From positions 1 through 50,595 of the forward strand of contig JAHAYX010000031.1 in the NCBI GenBank assembly GCA_018384365.1: DNA of 50,595 nt. Reading direction: 5' to 3'. Below, one piece after another: positions 35,912-44,812 of this stretch. Made by a program: the position numbers and the translations under genes. How positions within the stretch are numbered: the first letter of the stretch is position 1; every line of letters starts with the position of its first letter. The DNA is from Clostridiaceae bacterium. Lineage in GTDB: Bacteria > Bacillota > Clostridia > Oscillospirales > QAMX01. The notes under the pieces were generated by a model. The model saw only the letters and a list, made by a program, of their open reading frames with translations. It was not told the origin of the DNA and searched no databases.

Positions 35912-38812
35912 TCACTTTTCAATACCGGCTGCCGCAAACAGGCTGCGAAGGCGTATCTTCGCCGCGCCAAGGTTTTCTATTTCGTCAATTTTAATCTGCG
36001 TGTAAATTTTCCCGTGCTCCTCCAGAATCCTGCGGCATTCATCCGCCGTGATGGCGTCACAGCCGCAGCCGAAGCTGACCAGTTGGACAAACTGCATATC
36101 CTTCTGTCGGGAGACATATTCCGCCGCGGCATACAGCCGGCTGTGATAGGTCCATTGGTTCAGCACCTGAACCTTCGGTGGTGCGTCCGTCAGGCCACGC
36201 AGTGCATCCTCGGAAACAATCGCCATACCCATGCCGGTAATCAGCCGGTCGATGCCATGATTGATCTCCGGGTCAATGTGATAGGGGCGTCCCGCCAGAA
36301 CAATCAGAGGTTTCCCCTGCTCTCTGGCCGCAGCGATGACTCGCTTCCCCTCCTGCGCGATCCGATCCATATGTGCCTCATAAGCCGCATAGGCGGCACG
36401 AACCGCGGTGCGGATTTGCGGAAGCGGGATATAAAAGTCCCGGTAAAGCATCTCCCAAAGCTTGCGCGCAACATTTCCGGGGCGGTGCAGGCCCACATAA
36501 CCATGGATGAAGCGCAGTTCCCGAAGTTCCGGCACATTTGCGGCGAGCACTTCCGGATAATAGGCAACAATCGGGCAGTTATAACAGTTATCGCCCATCC
36601 CCTCGTCCAGATTATAGCTCATGCAGGGGTAAAAAATGGTTTCACAGTCCTCGCGCACCAGCGCACGGACATGGCCATGCATCAGTTTTGCCGGGAAACA
36701 CACCGTATCGCTGGGGATGGTGTCCTGGCCTTCCACATAGAGCGCACGGTTGGACACCGGGCTTGTTACCACCTCAAAGCCGAGCTTTGTAAAGAAGGTA
36801 TGCCAGAACGGCAGCTGTTCATACAGGTTCAGCCCCATGGGAATGCCGATTTTTCCGCGCGTGCCGGGCTTCGGCTGATAAGACGCCAGCTGTGCCCTTT
36901 TAAACGCATACAGGTTCAGACTGTCATCTGCCTTCCGGCTTGTAACCGGACGCTCGCAGCGGTTTCCGCTGATATAGCGCCGACCGCCGCTGAAGGTATT
37001 GATTGTCAGGCGGCAGTGATTTTCACAACCGCTGCAGGTGACTGGACGGGATTCGTGCGTAAATGCGGCAAGCTGCTGTGCCGTCAGCACCGAAGAACTG
37101 CCGGTGCTGTGCTCCAGCGCATAAAGCGCCGCGCCATAAGCGCCCATCAGACCGGAAACATCCGGGCGGACGACGTCCGCGCCAAGTTCACGCTCCAGCG
37201 TGCGCAGAACACAATCGTTATAAAACGTTCCGCCCTGCACGACTACATGGCGGCCAAGAGACTCCGCACTGCCGATGCGAATCACCTTATAAAGTGCATT
37301 TTTGATGATGCTGACAGAAAGTCCGGCGCTGATATTTTCAAGCGAGGCGCCATCCTTCTGTGCCTGCTTGACTGAGGAATTCATGAATACCGTGCAGCGG
37401 CTTCCGAGATCAACAGGACTGTCGGCATATATGCCCAGTTTTGCAAACTCTGCGATATTCATGCCAAGGGCGCTGGCAAAAGTCTGCAAAAAGCTTCCGC
37501 AGCCGCTGGAGCAGGCTTCATTCAGATAAATGTTATCGATTACGCCGTCCCGGATTTTCAGACATTTCATATCCTGTCCGCCGATGTCCAGAATAAAATC
37601 CACGTCCGGCTGCAGCTTTTTTGCTGCAATCAGATGGGCAACCGTTTCCACAATACCGAAATCCAACGAAAACGCATTGCGGATCAAATCCTCACCATAT
37701 CCGGTAGCGGCGCTGCCGCAGATACGGATGCCCGGGAAACGGGCATAGAGATCCTCAAGGTAAGCGCGGACGCGCGGAACCGGATTCCCGCTGTTGCTCT
37801 CATACCGCTCATCCAGAAGCGCGCCATCCTTGTCAACTACTGCAAATTTTACGGTTGTGCTGCCCGCATCCACGCCCAAATAAACGCGTCCGTCCTGCGG
37901 CGGCATGGCGCCGCGCACCACTTTATCCCGTTCATGGCGTTTGCAGAAAGCGTCATACTCCTCCGGGTTTTGGAAAAGCGGTTCCATATGGGCAAAACCC
38001 ATATCCCGCTTGTGCAGGTCAAGCTCGCGCAGAATGCCGTCAAAGGTAAATTCCTCACTTGCCTTTTCAGCCGCACCCATTGCCACATAGTACAGGCTAT
38101 GCTCCGGGCAAACGCCCTGAAGCTTCAGCGTCCTGTCAAAAGCATAGCGCAATTCATCCAGGAAGGTCAGCGGGCCGCCTAAATACAGCACTTTGCCACG
38201 AATCGGACGGCCCTGAGCCAGTCCGGTAATCGTCTGATTGACTACCGCCTGCAAAATGCTTTCCGCAACGTCACTGTCCCGCGCGCCCTGGTTTATCAGC
38301 GGCTGGATATCACTCTTTGCAAACACGCCGCAGCGGCTTGCAATCGTGTAAATTTTTTCATGTTCCTTCGCAAGCTTGTTCAGGCCCTCTGTCGTAACGC
38401 CCAACAGCGTTGCCATCTGATCCAGAAATGCACCTGTACCGCCTGCACAGCTGCCGTTCATGCGTGCATCGGGGATTCCCTTTAAAAAGAGGATTTTTGC
38501 GTCTTCGCCGCCCAATTCGATGATGACATCCGCATCCGGCACCATTTTTTCCGCACACAGGCGCGTGGCATACACTTCCTGCACAAACGGCACACCGCAT
38601 TTTTCGGCAAGGCCCATTCCTGCGCTTCCGCTGATTGCAAAGGCAGCTCCATGCTCTTCCGGAAAACGGCTTCTGATTTCCTGAATCAACGCAGTAACGG
38701 TCTCCGCCACCTGGCTGTAATGGCGGCGGTAATCCGAATACAGCAGGGTTCCCTGTGCATCCAGTACAGCTGCTTTTGCTGTTGTCGATCCAATATCCAG
38801 TCCAATCTTCAT
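35912..38812 (-). CDS. 2-hydroxyacyl-CoA dehydratase activase-type ATPase (two ASKHA domains + DUF2229)
   Basis: 966 residues. Two BcrAD/BadFG-type ASKHA ATPase domains lie in tandem: the first starts I-G-L-D-I-G-S-T-T and has S-C-A-G-G-T-G-A-F (about 1-285); the second has L-G-V-D-A-G-S-T-T and A-C-S-S-G-C-G-S-F (about 310-560). The cysteines match those binding the bridging [4Fe-4S] cluster in HgdC-type activators. A DUF2229-like region follows (about 620-960) with C-S-G-C-E-N-H-C, G-N-R-C-E and G-C-G-C-D. The family uses ATP to push a low-potential electron into a partner. No dehydratase genes are nearby, so the partner is probably the downstream protein. Start ATG 38812 has an AGAGGT site. 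Confidence 0.88.
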   Translation of the reverse strand: MKIGLDIGSTTAKAAVLDAQGTLLYSDYRRHYSQVAETVTALIQEIRSRFPEEHGAAFAISGSAGMGLAEKCGVPFVQEVYATRLCAEKMVPDADVIIELGGEDAKILFLKGIPDARMNGSCAGGTGAFLDQMATLLGVTTEGLNKLAKEHEKIYTIASRCGVFAKSDIQPLINQGARDSDVAESILQAVVNQTITGLAQGRPIRGKVLYLGGPLTFLDELRYAFDRTLKLQGVCPEHSLYYVAMGAAEKASEEFTFDGILRELDLHKRDMGFAHMEPLFQNPEEYDAFCKRHERDKVVRGAMPPQDGRVYLGVDAGSTTVKFAVVDKDGALLDERYESNSGNPVPRVRAYLEDLYARFPGIRICGSAATGYGEDLIRNAFSLDFGIVETVAHLIAAKKLQPDVDFILDIGGQDMKCLKIRDGVIDNIYLNEACSSGCGSFLQTFASALGMNIAEFAKLGIYADSPVDLGSRCTVFMNSSVKQAQKDGASLENISAGLSVSIIKNALYKVIRIGSAESLGRHVVVQGGTFYNDCVLRTLERELGADVVRPDVSGLMGAYGAALYALEHSTGSSSVLTAQQLAAFTHESRPVTCSGCENHCRLTINTFSGGRRYISGNRCERPVTSRKADDSLNLYAFKRAQLASYQPKPGTRGKIGIPMGLNLYEQLPFWHTFFTKLGFEVVTSPVSNRALYVEGQDTIPSDTVCFPAKLMHGHVRALVREDCETIFYPCMSYNLDEGMGDNCYNCPIVAYYPEVLAANVPELRELRFIHGYVGLHRPGNVARKLWEMLYRDFYIPLPQIRTAVRAAYAAYEAHMDRIAQEGKRVIAAAREQGKPLIVLAGRPYHIDPEINHGIDRLITGMGMAIVSEDALRGLTDAPPKVQVLNQWTYHSRLYAAAEYVSRQKDMQFVQLVSFGCGCDAITADECRRILEEHGKIYTQIKIDEIENLGAAKIRLRSLFAAAGIEK

Positions 38813-38867
38813 GTCTGCTACCTCTGCGTTTTCCTATGTATCAAACAAGTAAACATTACATTTTGTC

Positions 38868-38882
38868 ATGATCCGGGATCAT
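38868..38882. repeat. Palindrome in the activase leader, possible operator
   Basis: ATGATCC-G-GGATCAT, perfect 7-base arms around one base, located about 22 bases downstream of the promoter -10. The position suits a repressor operator; no regulator is identified. Confidence 0.4.
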
Positions 38883-38904
38883 CAATAGAATACCCATGTT
38901 TATC

Positions 38905-38933
38905 ATTATAGTGAAACTGCAATTTTTTGTCTA
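38905..38933 (-). promoter_or_regulatory. Promoter of the activase gene
   Basis: On the minus strand, TAGACA (38933-38928), 17 bases, TATAAT (38910-38905), leaving a leader of about 85 bases. Confidence 0.65.
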
Positions 38934-39034
38934 TCGCCAACATGAAAGAAAAAATTCGGGAAGTCGACTGGATTTGAGGCGTTTTGATATGTTGTATGTA
39001 CATTTTTGTGCAACAAATTTAATTTCGCAAAGAC

Positions 39035-39070
39035 AAAAAAGACAGGTACTCTTTCGAGTCCTGTCTTTTC
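39035..39070 (-). terminator. Terminator of the purine transporter operon
   Basis: A stem of AAAAGACAGG with CCTGTCTTTT plus an inner ACTC/GAGT, ending in six T on the minus strand. It is the last of three adjacent CTGTC/GACAG hairpins. Confidence 0.88.
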
Positions 39071-39081
39071 GCTGTTGTAAT

Positions 39082-39118
39082 CTGTCCTTTCGGACAGGAA
39101 AAGCCTGTCGAGACAGTT
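39082..39118 (-). repeat. Two additional CTGTC/GACAG hairpins after the operon stop
   Basis: CTGTCC-tttc-GGACAG (39082-39097) and CTGTC-ga-GACAG (39105-39116) lie between the last permease stop and the terminator, repeating the terminator's CTGTC arms. On the minus strand the larger has a GAAA loop. Confidence 0.5.
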
Positions 39119-39132
39119 TTAAAAGCCGTGCA

Positions 39133-40116
39133 CTATCGTTCTTCCCGGAAATAGGATAGGCCAAGGCTTGCAGGCGGCTGGTTTTCGTGGCGTTTGCGGA
39201 TGCTCATAATGACAAGCACCACAATGGTAACCACATAAGGCAGCATTTTGAAAATTTCCTGCGAACTGCGGCTGAGTCCCGGGATATACAGGTACACAAT
39301 GTAAAGACCGCCGAACAGAATGGAGCCCAGAATGCTGTGTTTCGGTTTCCAAAGGGCAAAGATGACCAGCGCAATCGCCAGCCAGCCGCGGTCACCAAAA
39401 CCGCCGTTTGTCCAAGCGCCGCCGATATAGTCCATGATGAAATATAAACCGCCAAGTCCGGCGATTCCGCCGCCGATGCAGGTGGCAAGATATTTATAGC
39501 GTGTGACATTGATACCTGCGGCATCCGCTGTCGCGGGGTTCTCACCCACGGCGCGCAGGTTCAGGCCGACGCGCGTATGGTTCAGCACCCAGGAGGCCAC
39601 CAGTGCGATGATAATGGACAGATAAGCCAGGAAACCAAAGGACAAAAACGTTTTTCCAAAGAGCCCAAGCTTATCTGCAAACGGCAGCGTTGCCTTAAAG
39701 CACTCGCCGGTACGGATCAGCGAAATCGAGCCGCCCTCACCAAACAGGCTGGAGAGCGAGCCGCCAAAGAAGTTGCCGACGCCAACACCAAACGTTGTCA
39801 GGGCAAGGCCGGTAACATTCTGGTTTGCGCGCAGGGTAATGGTCAGGAAACTGTAAATCAACGCCATCAGCATGGAGCCAAAGAAAGCACAGAAGAGCGG
39901 GATCAGCACACACAGGACAGGATTCAGCTCCACGCCGGAGGATTCGTAAAAATACGCGCCGATCACACTCGAGATGCCGCCGATATACATGATACCGGGG
40001 ATACCAAGGTTCAGATTACCGGATTTTTCGGTGATTATCTCGCCGGTCGAGCCATAAAGGAGCGGAACGCCCTGAATAATTGCCTGTTTGACAAATGTCG
40101 CAATAATGTCGATCAT
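39133..40116 (-). CDS. BMP-type nucleoside ABC transporter permease, second subunit
   Basis: 327 residues with about nine membrane segments. It belongs to the BPD_transp_2 permease family and resembles the NupQ/YufQ side of nucleoside importers: it opens T-F-V-K-Q-A-I-I-Q-G-V-P-L-L-Y-G-S-T-G-E and has N-L-N-L-G-I-P-G, W-V-L-N-H-T-R-V-G-L-N-L-R-A-V-G-E-N-P. Its start overlaps the stop of the first permease (ATGA). The last gene of the operon; three hairpins follow its stop. Confidence 0.9.
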   Translation of the reverse strand: MIDIIATFVKQAIIQGVPLLYGSTGEIITEKSGNLNLGIPGIMYIGGISSVIGAYFYESSGVELNPVLCVLIPLFCAFFGSMLMALIYSFLTITLRANQNVTGLALTTFGVGVGNFFGGSLSSLFGEGGSISLIRTGECFKATLPFADKLGLFGKTFLSFGFLAYLSIIIALVASWVLNHTRVGLNLRAVGENPATADAAGINVTRYKYLATCIGGGIAGLGGLYFIMDYIGGAWTNGGFGDRGWLAIALVIFALWKPKHSILGSILFGGLYIVYLYIPGLSRSSQEIFKMLPYVVTIVVLVIMSIRKRHENQPPASLGLSYFREER

Positions 40117-41237
40117 TCACGTACCTCCTTTTTGTGCGAACGGGCGCGGAAATGGAAAGTCACCTTGTAGTTTATGAAGAATTCGCAGCCGATGATGAAG
40201 AACAGGATAATGCCTGTCAGGATATCCGAAACGCTTTGGTTCAGCCGCAGTGCCGTGGCGATTTCGCCGGCGCCGCGGGAGAGGAAGGTGAGCAGGAAGG
40301 AGGCCAGCGTCATCACAATGGGGTTAAACTTCGCAAGCCAGGATACCATAATTGCCGTGAAGCCCATACCACCCACTGTGTTGGTCGAAATCGTGTGGTC
40401 CGTGCCGGCCACCAGCATAAATCCGGCGATACCGCAGATGGCACCGGAAATCAGCAGTGTGCGGATAATCACTTTTTTGATGTTGATTCCGATGTAACGC
40501 GCTGTGTTTTCGCTTTCACCAACCACAGTCAGTTCATATCCCTGTTTGCTGTACTTCAGGTAAATGAACATGAGCACCGTCAGCACAGCCACGATGAGGA
40601 TGTTCAAAAGATACTTCTGACCGAAGAGTTCCGGCAGCCAACCGCCCTTGGACATGGAATTGATGATGCCAACGGAGTTGGAACCGGCAGGATTTTCCCA
40701 GAAGGTGATGAAATAGGAAACCAGCTGCATGGCCACATAGTTCATCATCAGGGTAAAGAGTGTTTCATTCGTACCCCATTTTGCGCGGAACACAGCCGGG
40801 ATCATCGCCCAGATCGCGCCGGCCGCAACGCTTGCCAGGAACATCACGGGGAACAGCAGTGCCGGCGGCATGCTTTCACCAAAATAAATCATGCAGGCGG
40901 CAGTTGCCAGACAGCCGATCAACACTTGGCCCTCCGCGCCGATATTCCAGAAACGCATTTTATAAGCCGGCGTCACCGCCAGGGAAATGCACAGGAGCAT
41001 GGCGGTTTTTTGCAGTGTAAGCCACACTTTCCGCGCAGAGCCAAAGGTTCCGCTCCACATGGAAGAATAAACTTCCAGCGGATTATACCCTGTAATCAGC
41101 ACGATGACGAATGCGCAGAGAATCAGCGCCAGCACGATCGCCGCCAGACGAACGAGCCAGGACTTCCAGAACACCATCTGGTCGCGCTTGGAAATACGCA
41201 CGAGCTGCTCGTGGTGCTGTTTTTTTTCCTTACTCAT
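40113..41237 (-). CDS. BMP-type nucleoside ABC transporter permease, first subunit
   Basis: 374 residues from ATG 41237, preferred over GTG 41246 because GGAGGAG lies too close to the latter. About nine membrane segments. Typical NupP/YufP features: N-P-L-E-V-Y-S-S-M-W-S-G-T-F-G-S, W-N-I-G-A-E-G-Q-V-L-I-G and Y-E-L-T-V-V-G-E-S-E-N-T-A-R-Y-I-G. It pairs with the downstream permease to form the nucleoside channel. A basic N-terminal tail precedes the first helix. Confidence 0.9.
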   Translation of the reverse strand: MSKEKKQHHEQLVRISKRDQMVFWKSWLVRLAAIVLALILCAFVIVLITGYNPLEVYSSMWSGTFGSARKVWLTLQKTAMLLCISLAVTPAYKMRFWNIGAEGQVLIGCLATAACMIYFGESMPPALLFPVMFLASVAAGAIWAMIPAVFRAKWGTNETLFTLMMNYVAMQLVSYFITFWENPAGSNSVGIINSMSKGGWLPELFGQKYLLNILIVAVLTVLMFIYLKYSKQGYELTVVGESENTARYIGINIKKVIIRTLLISGAICGIAGFMLVAGTDHTISTNTVGGMGFTAIMVSWLAKFNPIVMTLASFLLTFLSRGAGEIATALRLNQSVSDILTGIILFFIIGCEFFINYKVTFHFRARSHKKEVRE

Positions 41238-42771
41238 TGGCAGCACTCTCCTCCGTTTTGGTCATCAAAAGACCGATTTCTTCCTTGGTAACGTGACGGG
41301 CGTCGACAATACCCGTAATCCGTCCACTGTTCAGGACAAGGATGCGGTCGCACAGTTCGATCAGCACATCCAGATCCTCGCCGACGAAGATAACAGCCAC
41401 GCCGTTTTCCTTCTGCTGGCTCAAGAGGTTGTAAATCGTATAAGACGAGTTGATATCCAGGCCGCGCGCCGGATATGCCGCCATGATAACGGTCGGCGAG
41501 GCCGCGATTTCACGGCCAACCAGCACTTTCTGCACATTACCGCCGGAAAGACGGCGGACAGGCGTTGCTGCGCTGGGTGTGACCACCTCAAGCTGTTCGA
41601 TAATGCTTTGCGCCAGAGTGCGCGGATCCTTACGTTTCAGGAACATGGAATGGCCCTTCTGATAGCTGCGCAGCATCATGTTGTCCACAATGTCCATGTT
41701 GCCGACAAGGCCCATGCCAAGCCTGTCCTCCGGAACAAAGGAAAGACGCACACCAAGTTCCCTGATCTGCATAGGGGTTTTGTGGCAGAGATCCTCATCT
41801 TTTCCCGTTTTGGGATCATGATACACGATCTCGCCGCTGTTGATATACTGAAGGCCTGCAATCGTTTCCAGAAGCTCACGCTGTCCACTTCCGGCAATGC
41901 CGGCAATGCCGAGTATTTCCCCTGCACGTGCCGTAAAGGAGATATCGTTCAAAACCTTCACGCCTTCACGGTTTATACAGTTGATGGAGTGAACCGTCAG
42001 GCGGTCCTGCGTGTTTTTCGGCTCGCTTCTGGCGATATTCAGGGCAACTTTTTTTCCAACCATCATTTCCGCCAGAATCGCCTCGTTGGCTCCGGCGGTT
42101 TCAATTGTGTCAACATACTCACCCTTGCGCAGAACCGCCACGCGGTCGGCCAGGGAAAGCACTTCGTTCAGTTTATGTGTGATAATGATAATTGCCTTTC
42201 CGTCATCGCGCATATTACGCAGGATGGCGAAGAGTTTCTGTGTCTCCTGCGGTGTTAAAACAGCCGTCGGTTCATCCAGAATCAGAACCTCCGCGCCGCG
42301 ATACAGAACCTTGATAATCTCGATGGTCTGCTTTTCGGAGACAGACATCTCATAGACTTTCTTCGTGGGATCAATTTCAAAGTTATATTTGGCGCTGATG
42401 CGGCGGACCTCCTCCGTCACCCTGCCCAGATCATATCTGCCCTTTTCCTTCAGGCCAAGAACGATATTTTCTGCGGCGGAGAGAACATCCACGGGCTTGA
42501 AATGCTGATGGATCATGCCGATTTTCAGGTCAAAGGCATCCTTCGGCGAACGGATGGAAACTTCCTCGCCTTTCACGAAGATCTGGCCTTCGTCCGGATA
42601 GTAGATGCCCGCGATCATATTCATAAGGGTCGTTTTTCCGCTGCCGTTTTCGCCCAGAATAGACAGAATTTCTCCCTCGTGGACCTTCAGGCAGACTTGA
42701 TGATTGGCAACCACGCTGCCAAAATGCTTCGTTATATTTTTCAATTCAATCGCCACAGGTTTCTCGGCCAC
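41230..42771 (-). CDS. Nucleoside ABC transporter ATPase (two nucleotide-binding domains)
   Basis: 513 residues with two ABC domains in one chain, as in YufO/NupO and sugar transporters such as RbsA. The first has Walker A G-E-N-G-S-G-K-T-T, signature M-S-V-S-E-K-Q-T-I, Walker B V-L-I-L-D-E-P-T-A-V-L-T. The second has G-I-A-G-S-G-Q-R-E-L instead of a lysine-containing Walker A, and L-S-G-G-N-V-Q-K-V. The missing P-loop lysine in the second half is usual for this family. It energises purine nucleoside uptake. A terminator-like hairpin lies between it and the upstream lipoprotein gene, probably lowering its expression. End overlaps the first permease. Confidence 0.93.
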   Translation of the reverse strand: MAEKPVAIELKNITKHFGSVVANHQVCLKVHEGEILSILGENGSGKTTLMNMIAGIYYPDEGQIFVKGEEVSIRSPKDAFDLKIGMIHQHFKPVDVLSAAENIVLGLKEKGRYDLGRVTEEVRRISAKYNFEIDPTKKVYEMSVSEKQTIEIIKVLYRGAEVLILDEPTAVLTPQETQKLFAILRNMRDDGKAIIIITHKLNEVLSLADRVAVLRKGEYVDTIETAGANEAILAEMMVGKKVALNIARSEPKNTQDRLTVHSINCINREGVKVLNDISFTARAGEILGIAGIAGSGQRELLETIAGLQYINSGEIVYHDPKTGKDEDLCHKTPMQIRELGVRLSFVPEDRLGMGLVGNMDIVDNMMLRSYQKGHSMFLKRKDPRTLAQSIIEQLEVVTPSAATPVRRLSGGNVQKVLVGREIAASPTVIMAAYPARGLDINSSYTIYNLLSQQKENGVAVIFVGEDLDVLIELCDRILVLNSGRITGIVDARHVTKEEIGLLMTKTEESAANE

Positions 42772-42812
42772 TTTGCCACCTCCGGTTTTCAGGCTCTTTT
42801 GAAATCGTATGT

Positions 42813-42851
42813 GCAGGCCGGTTTGCCGCCATTGCGGACGATCCGGCCTGC
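42813..42851 (-). repeat. Long stem-loop upstream of the nucleoside transporter ATPase gene
   Basis: GCAGGCCGG pairs with CCGGCCTGC, with an inner CCGC/GCGG stem. It sits between the attenuator hairpin and the ATPase start, and may protect the downstream mRNA after processing. Confidence 0.5.
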
Positions 42852-42885
42852 GTTTGATTGGAGAAAGGATTTGCTTGAAAGCAAG

Positions 42886-42923
42886 AAAAAGTTAAGGCGG
42901 AGCGTTTTTTGCTCCGCCTTAAC
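42886..42923 (-). terminator. Intra-operon attenuator/terminator after the BMP lipoprotein gene
   Basis: A perfect 13-bp stem (42891-42903 with 42911-42923) followed on the minus strand by TTTTT. It lies 10 bases beyond the lipoprotein stop, a common way to keep the binding protein in excess over its transporter. Confidence 0.85.
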
Positions 42924-42933
42924 CGTTTGTACA

Positions 42934-44160
42934 TTACTTCGTGGTGATACCATCGATGTCAATATCAAAATAAGGCGCGGAACGATACTCGGACTCGTGG
43001 AAATAGCCGTCAGCAATGACTTCGGTATCGGGGGTGAAGCTTGCATCGCTGTCGACGTCAGCCTTGTAAGAGGACAGGGTCTCGCCGTTGACCGTGAAGT
43101 TGGCGGTGTCAAACACATGAAGCTCGCCGGCGAGGAGCTTTTCCATTGCCGCGTCAATTGCTTCCTTCGTACCTTCCGCTGCAACAGCCTCGTTCAGTTC
43201 GGTCAGCACAACGCCGCCGTCGGACAGGCTCATGCAGTAATCGGTCGGGATCTCTTCGCCTGCCAGAACAGCATTGAGGATCAGTTCAAAGTAAGGAGCC
43301 CAGTCGATCTTGGAGGAGATCAGCGCAGTGTTCGGGCCCATGGAGATCGTACTGATGTTATAGGCAACGTTCGGAACATTGTTCTCTTCGCAGGCCTTCG
43401 GCGCGCCTTCGGAGTCAGCGTGCTGGCTGATCAGGATGCAGCCGTTGGAAATCAGGGAGTTGGCAGCTTCCTTCTCAAGAGCAATGTCAAACCAGGAGTT
43501 GGTGAACATGACTTCCATCGTCACAGTCGGGCAAACGGACTTTGCACCGAGGTAGAAGGAGGTGTAGCCGGACTTCACTTCTGCGTACGGATATGCGCCG
43601 ATATAACCCATCTTCGCCTGATCAGCGGTGATGTCGCCGTTTTCGATCATTTCATTGATCTTCATACCGGCAGCAACACCGGCGAGGTAGCGGCCTTCGT
43701 AGATGGAAGCAAACGCATTGTGGAAGTTTGCGAGCTTGCGGGTATGAGCCTGCGTACCGGTTGCATGGCAGAACTGCACATCCGGGAATTCCTCAGCAGC
43801 CTGAATCAGGAAGTCTTCGTGGCCGAAGCTGTCCGCAAAGACCAGGTCGCAGCCGGCGTCAACCAGCTCGGCAGCTGCTTCATAGCATTCGCTGGACTCG
43901 GGGATGTTGGTCTTGAACATCACCTGCTCGTCGCTCAGGCCAAGCTTCGCCTGAACAGCCTTTGCAGCGTCCATGAAGTTCTTGTCATAGGTGGAGTTTT
44001 CGTCATGCAGGAAAATGAAGCCAACCTTCAGATCCGATACATCGCTGCCGGCATCAGAGGTGTCGTTCGTTCCGGCATCTTTTGCCGTGTCGTTTGCACA
44101 GCCTGCAAGCAGTGCAAACAGCATCATCATTGCGAGGATCACGCACAGAAACTTTTTCAT
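42934..44160 (-). CDS. BMP-family purine nucleoside-binding lipoprotein
   Basis: 408 residues from ATG 44160, which has AGGAGG 6 bases upstream; the upstream in-frame codon at 44202 has no such site. The signal ends in L-L-A-G-C (Cys about 21). The mature chain is a BMP/PnrA-type binding protein, with V-G-F-I-F-L-H-D-E-N-S-T-Y-D and the D-A-G-C-D-L-V-F-A-D segment typical of the family. It probably binds guanosine, inosine or other purine nucleosides at the surface. Specificity is inferred from the guanine riboswitch and xpt in the same operon and from similarity to B. subtilis NupN. Confidence 0.92.
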   Translation of the reverse strand: MKKFLCVILAMMMLFALLAGCANDTAKDAGTNDTSDAGSDVSDLKVGFIFLHDENSTYDKNFMDAAKAVQAKLGLSDEQVMFKTNIPESSECYEAAAELVDAGCDLVFADSFGHEDFLIQAAEEFPDVQFCHATGTQAHTRKLANFHNAFASIYEGRYLAGVAAGMKINEMIENGDITADQAKMGYIGAYPYAEVKSGYTSFYLGAKSVCPTVTMEVMFTNSWFDIALEKEAANSLISNGCILISQHADSEGAPKACEENNVPNVAYNISTISMGPNTALISSKIDWAPYFELILNAVLAGEEIPTDYCMSLSDGGVVLTELNEAVAAEGTKEAIDAAMEKLLAGELHVFDTANFTVNGETLSSYKADVDSDASFTPDTEVIADGYFHESEYRSAPYFDIDIDGITTK

Positions 44161-44220
44161 TTTTTCCTCCTGAAATGCTTTTTTGTAAATATTAATATCC
44201 AAACGGATGGATATTCAGCT

Positions 44221-44793
44221 TTAGCAGCGGAACGTTACGGAATCGTCTGTCATGCTGTCGATCACAGCAAGCGATTCAACCCGTATGCCGCGTTCGCGCA
44301 GAGCGTCTCCCCCGCGCTGGAATCCCTTTTCTATCGCGCACGAGGCGCCGGCGAGCGAAGCGCCGGACTGCGACACCAGATCAATCAGACCTTCCAGCGC
44401 CTTGCCGTTTGCCAGAAAATCATCAACGAGCAGGACGGTGTCCTGCGGAGAAAGATAATCACGGCTTACGACAACGGTATAATCCGTGCCATGCGTATAG
44501 GAATGTACCTTTGTGGAATACACATCGCCCGAGAGATTGCTCGTCGCGTGTTTTTTTGCGAATACGACCGGCACATGCATGGCAGCAGCAGCGCCCATGG
44601 CAATCGCAATTCCGGATGTTTCAATGGTCAGGACCTTTGTCACGCCGCAGTCCGCAAACAGGCGGGCAATCTCCTGTCCCATTTCCATGATAAAATCCAC
44701 GTCAATCTGATGATTCAGAAAGGAGCCGACCTTCAGGATATTTCCGGGCAGCACGGTTCCTTCTTTCAGAATTCTTTCCTCCAGAGCTTTCAC
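44221..44793 (-). CDS. xpt: Xanthine phosphoribosyltransferase
   Basis: 190 residues from GTG 44793, which has AGGAGG 6 bases upstream and gives the standard xpt length; the ATG at 44814 lies inside the terminator. It opens K-A-L-E-E-R-I-L-K-E-G with K-V-G-S-F-L-N-H-Q-I-D, strongly typical of Xpt. The PRPP loop V-L-L-V-D-D-F-L-A-N-G is intact. It converts xanthine (and weakly guanine) with PRPP to XMP. It is the first gene after the riboswitch, and the nucleoside transporter genes follow at 60 bases. Confidence 0.95.
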   Translation of the reverse strand: MKALEERILKEGTVLPGNILKVGSFLNHQIDVDFIMEMGQEIARLFADCGVTKVLTIETSGIAIAMGAAAAMHVPVVFAKKHATSNLSGDVYSTKVHSYTHGTDYTVVVSRDYLSPQDTVLLVDDFLANGKALEGLIDLVSQSGASLAGASCAIEKGFQRGGDALRERGIRVESLAVIDSMTDDSVTFRC

Positions 44794-44812
44794 AAAAAAC
44801 CTCCTGAAAATC

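Larger units (their letters stand above)
38813..39034. other. Leader of the activase gene, no gene seen
   Basis: About 220 bases without a supported gene. They hold the activase promoter (38905-38933) and a 15-base palindrome (38868-38882). Confidence 0.5.

Noticed and set aside
35912-35914. Selenocysteine at the in-frame TGA of the activase gene
   Set aside because: No SECIS-like hairpin was recognised directly after the TGA and the position falls in a linker, so a normal stop is more likely.
35378-37375. 665-codon frame opposite the activase gene
   Set aside because: Antisense shadow of a long gene with biased codon use; no recognisable motif.
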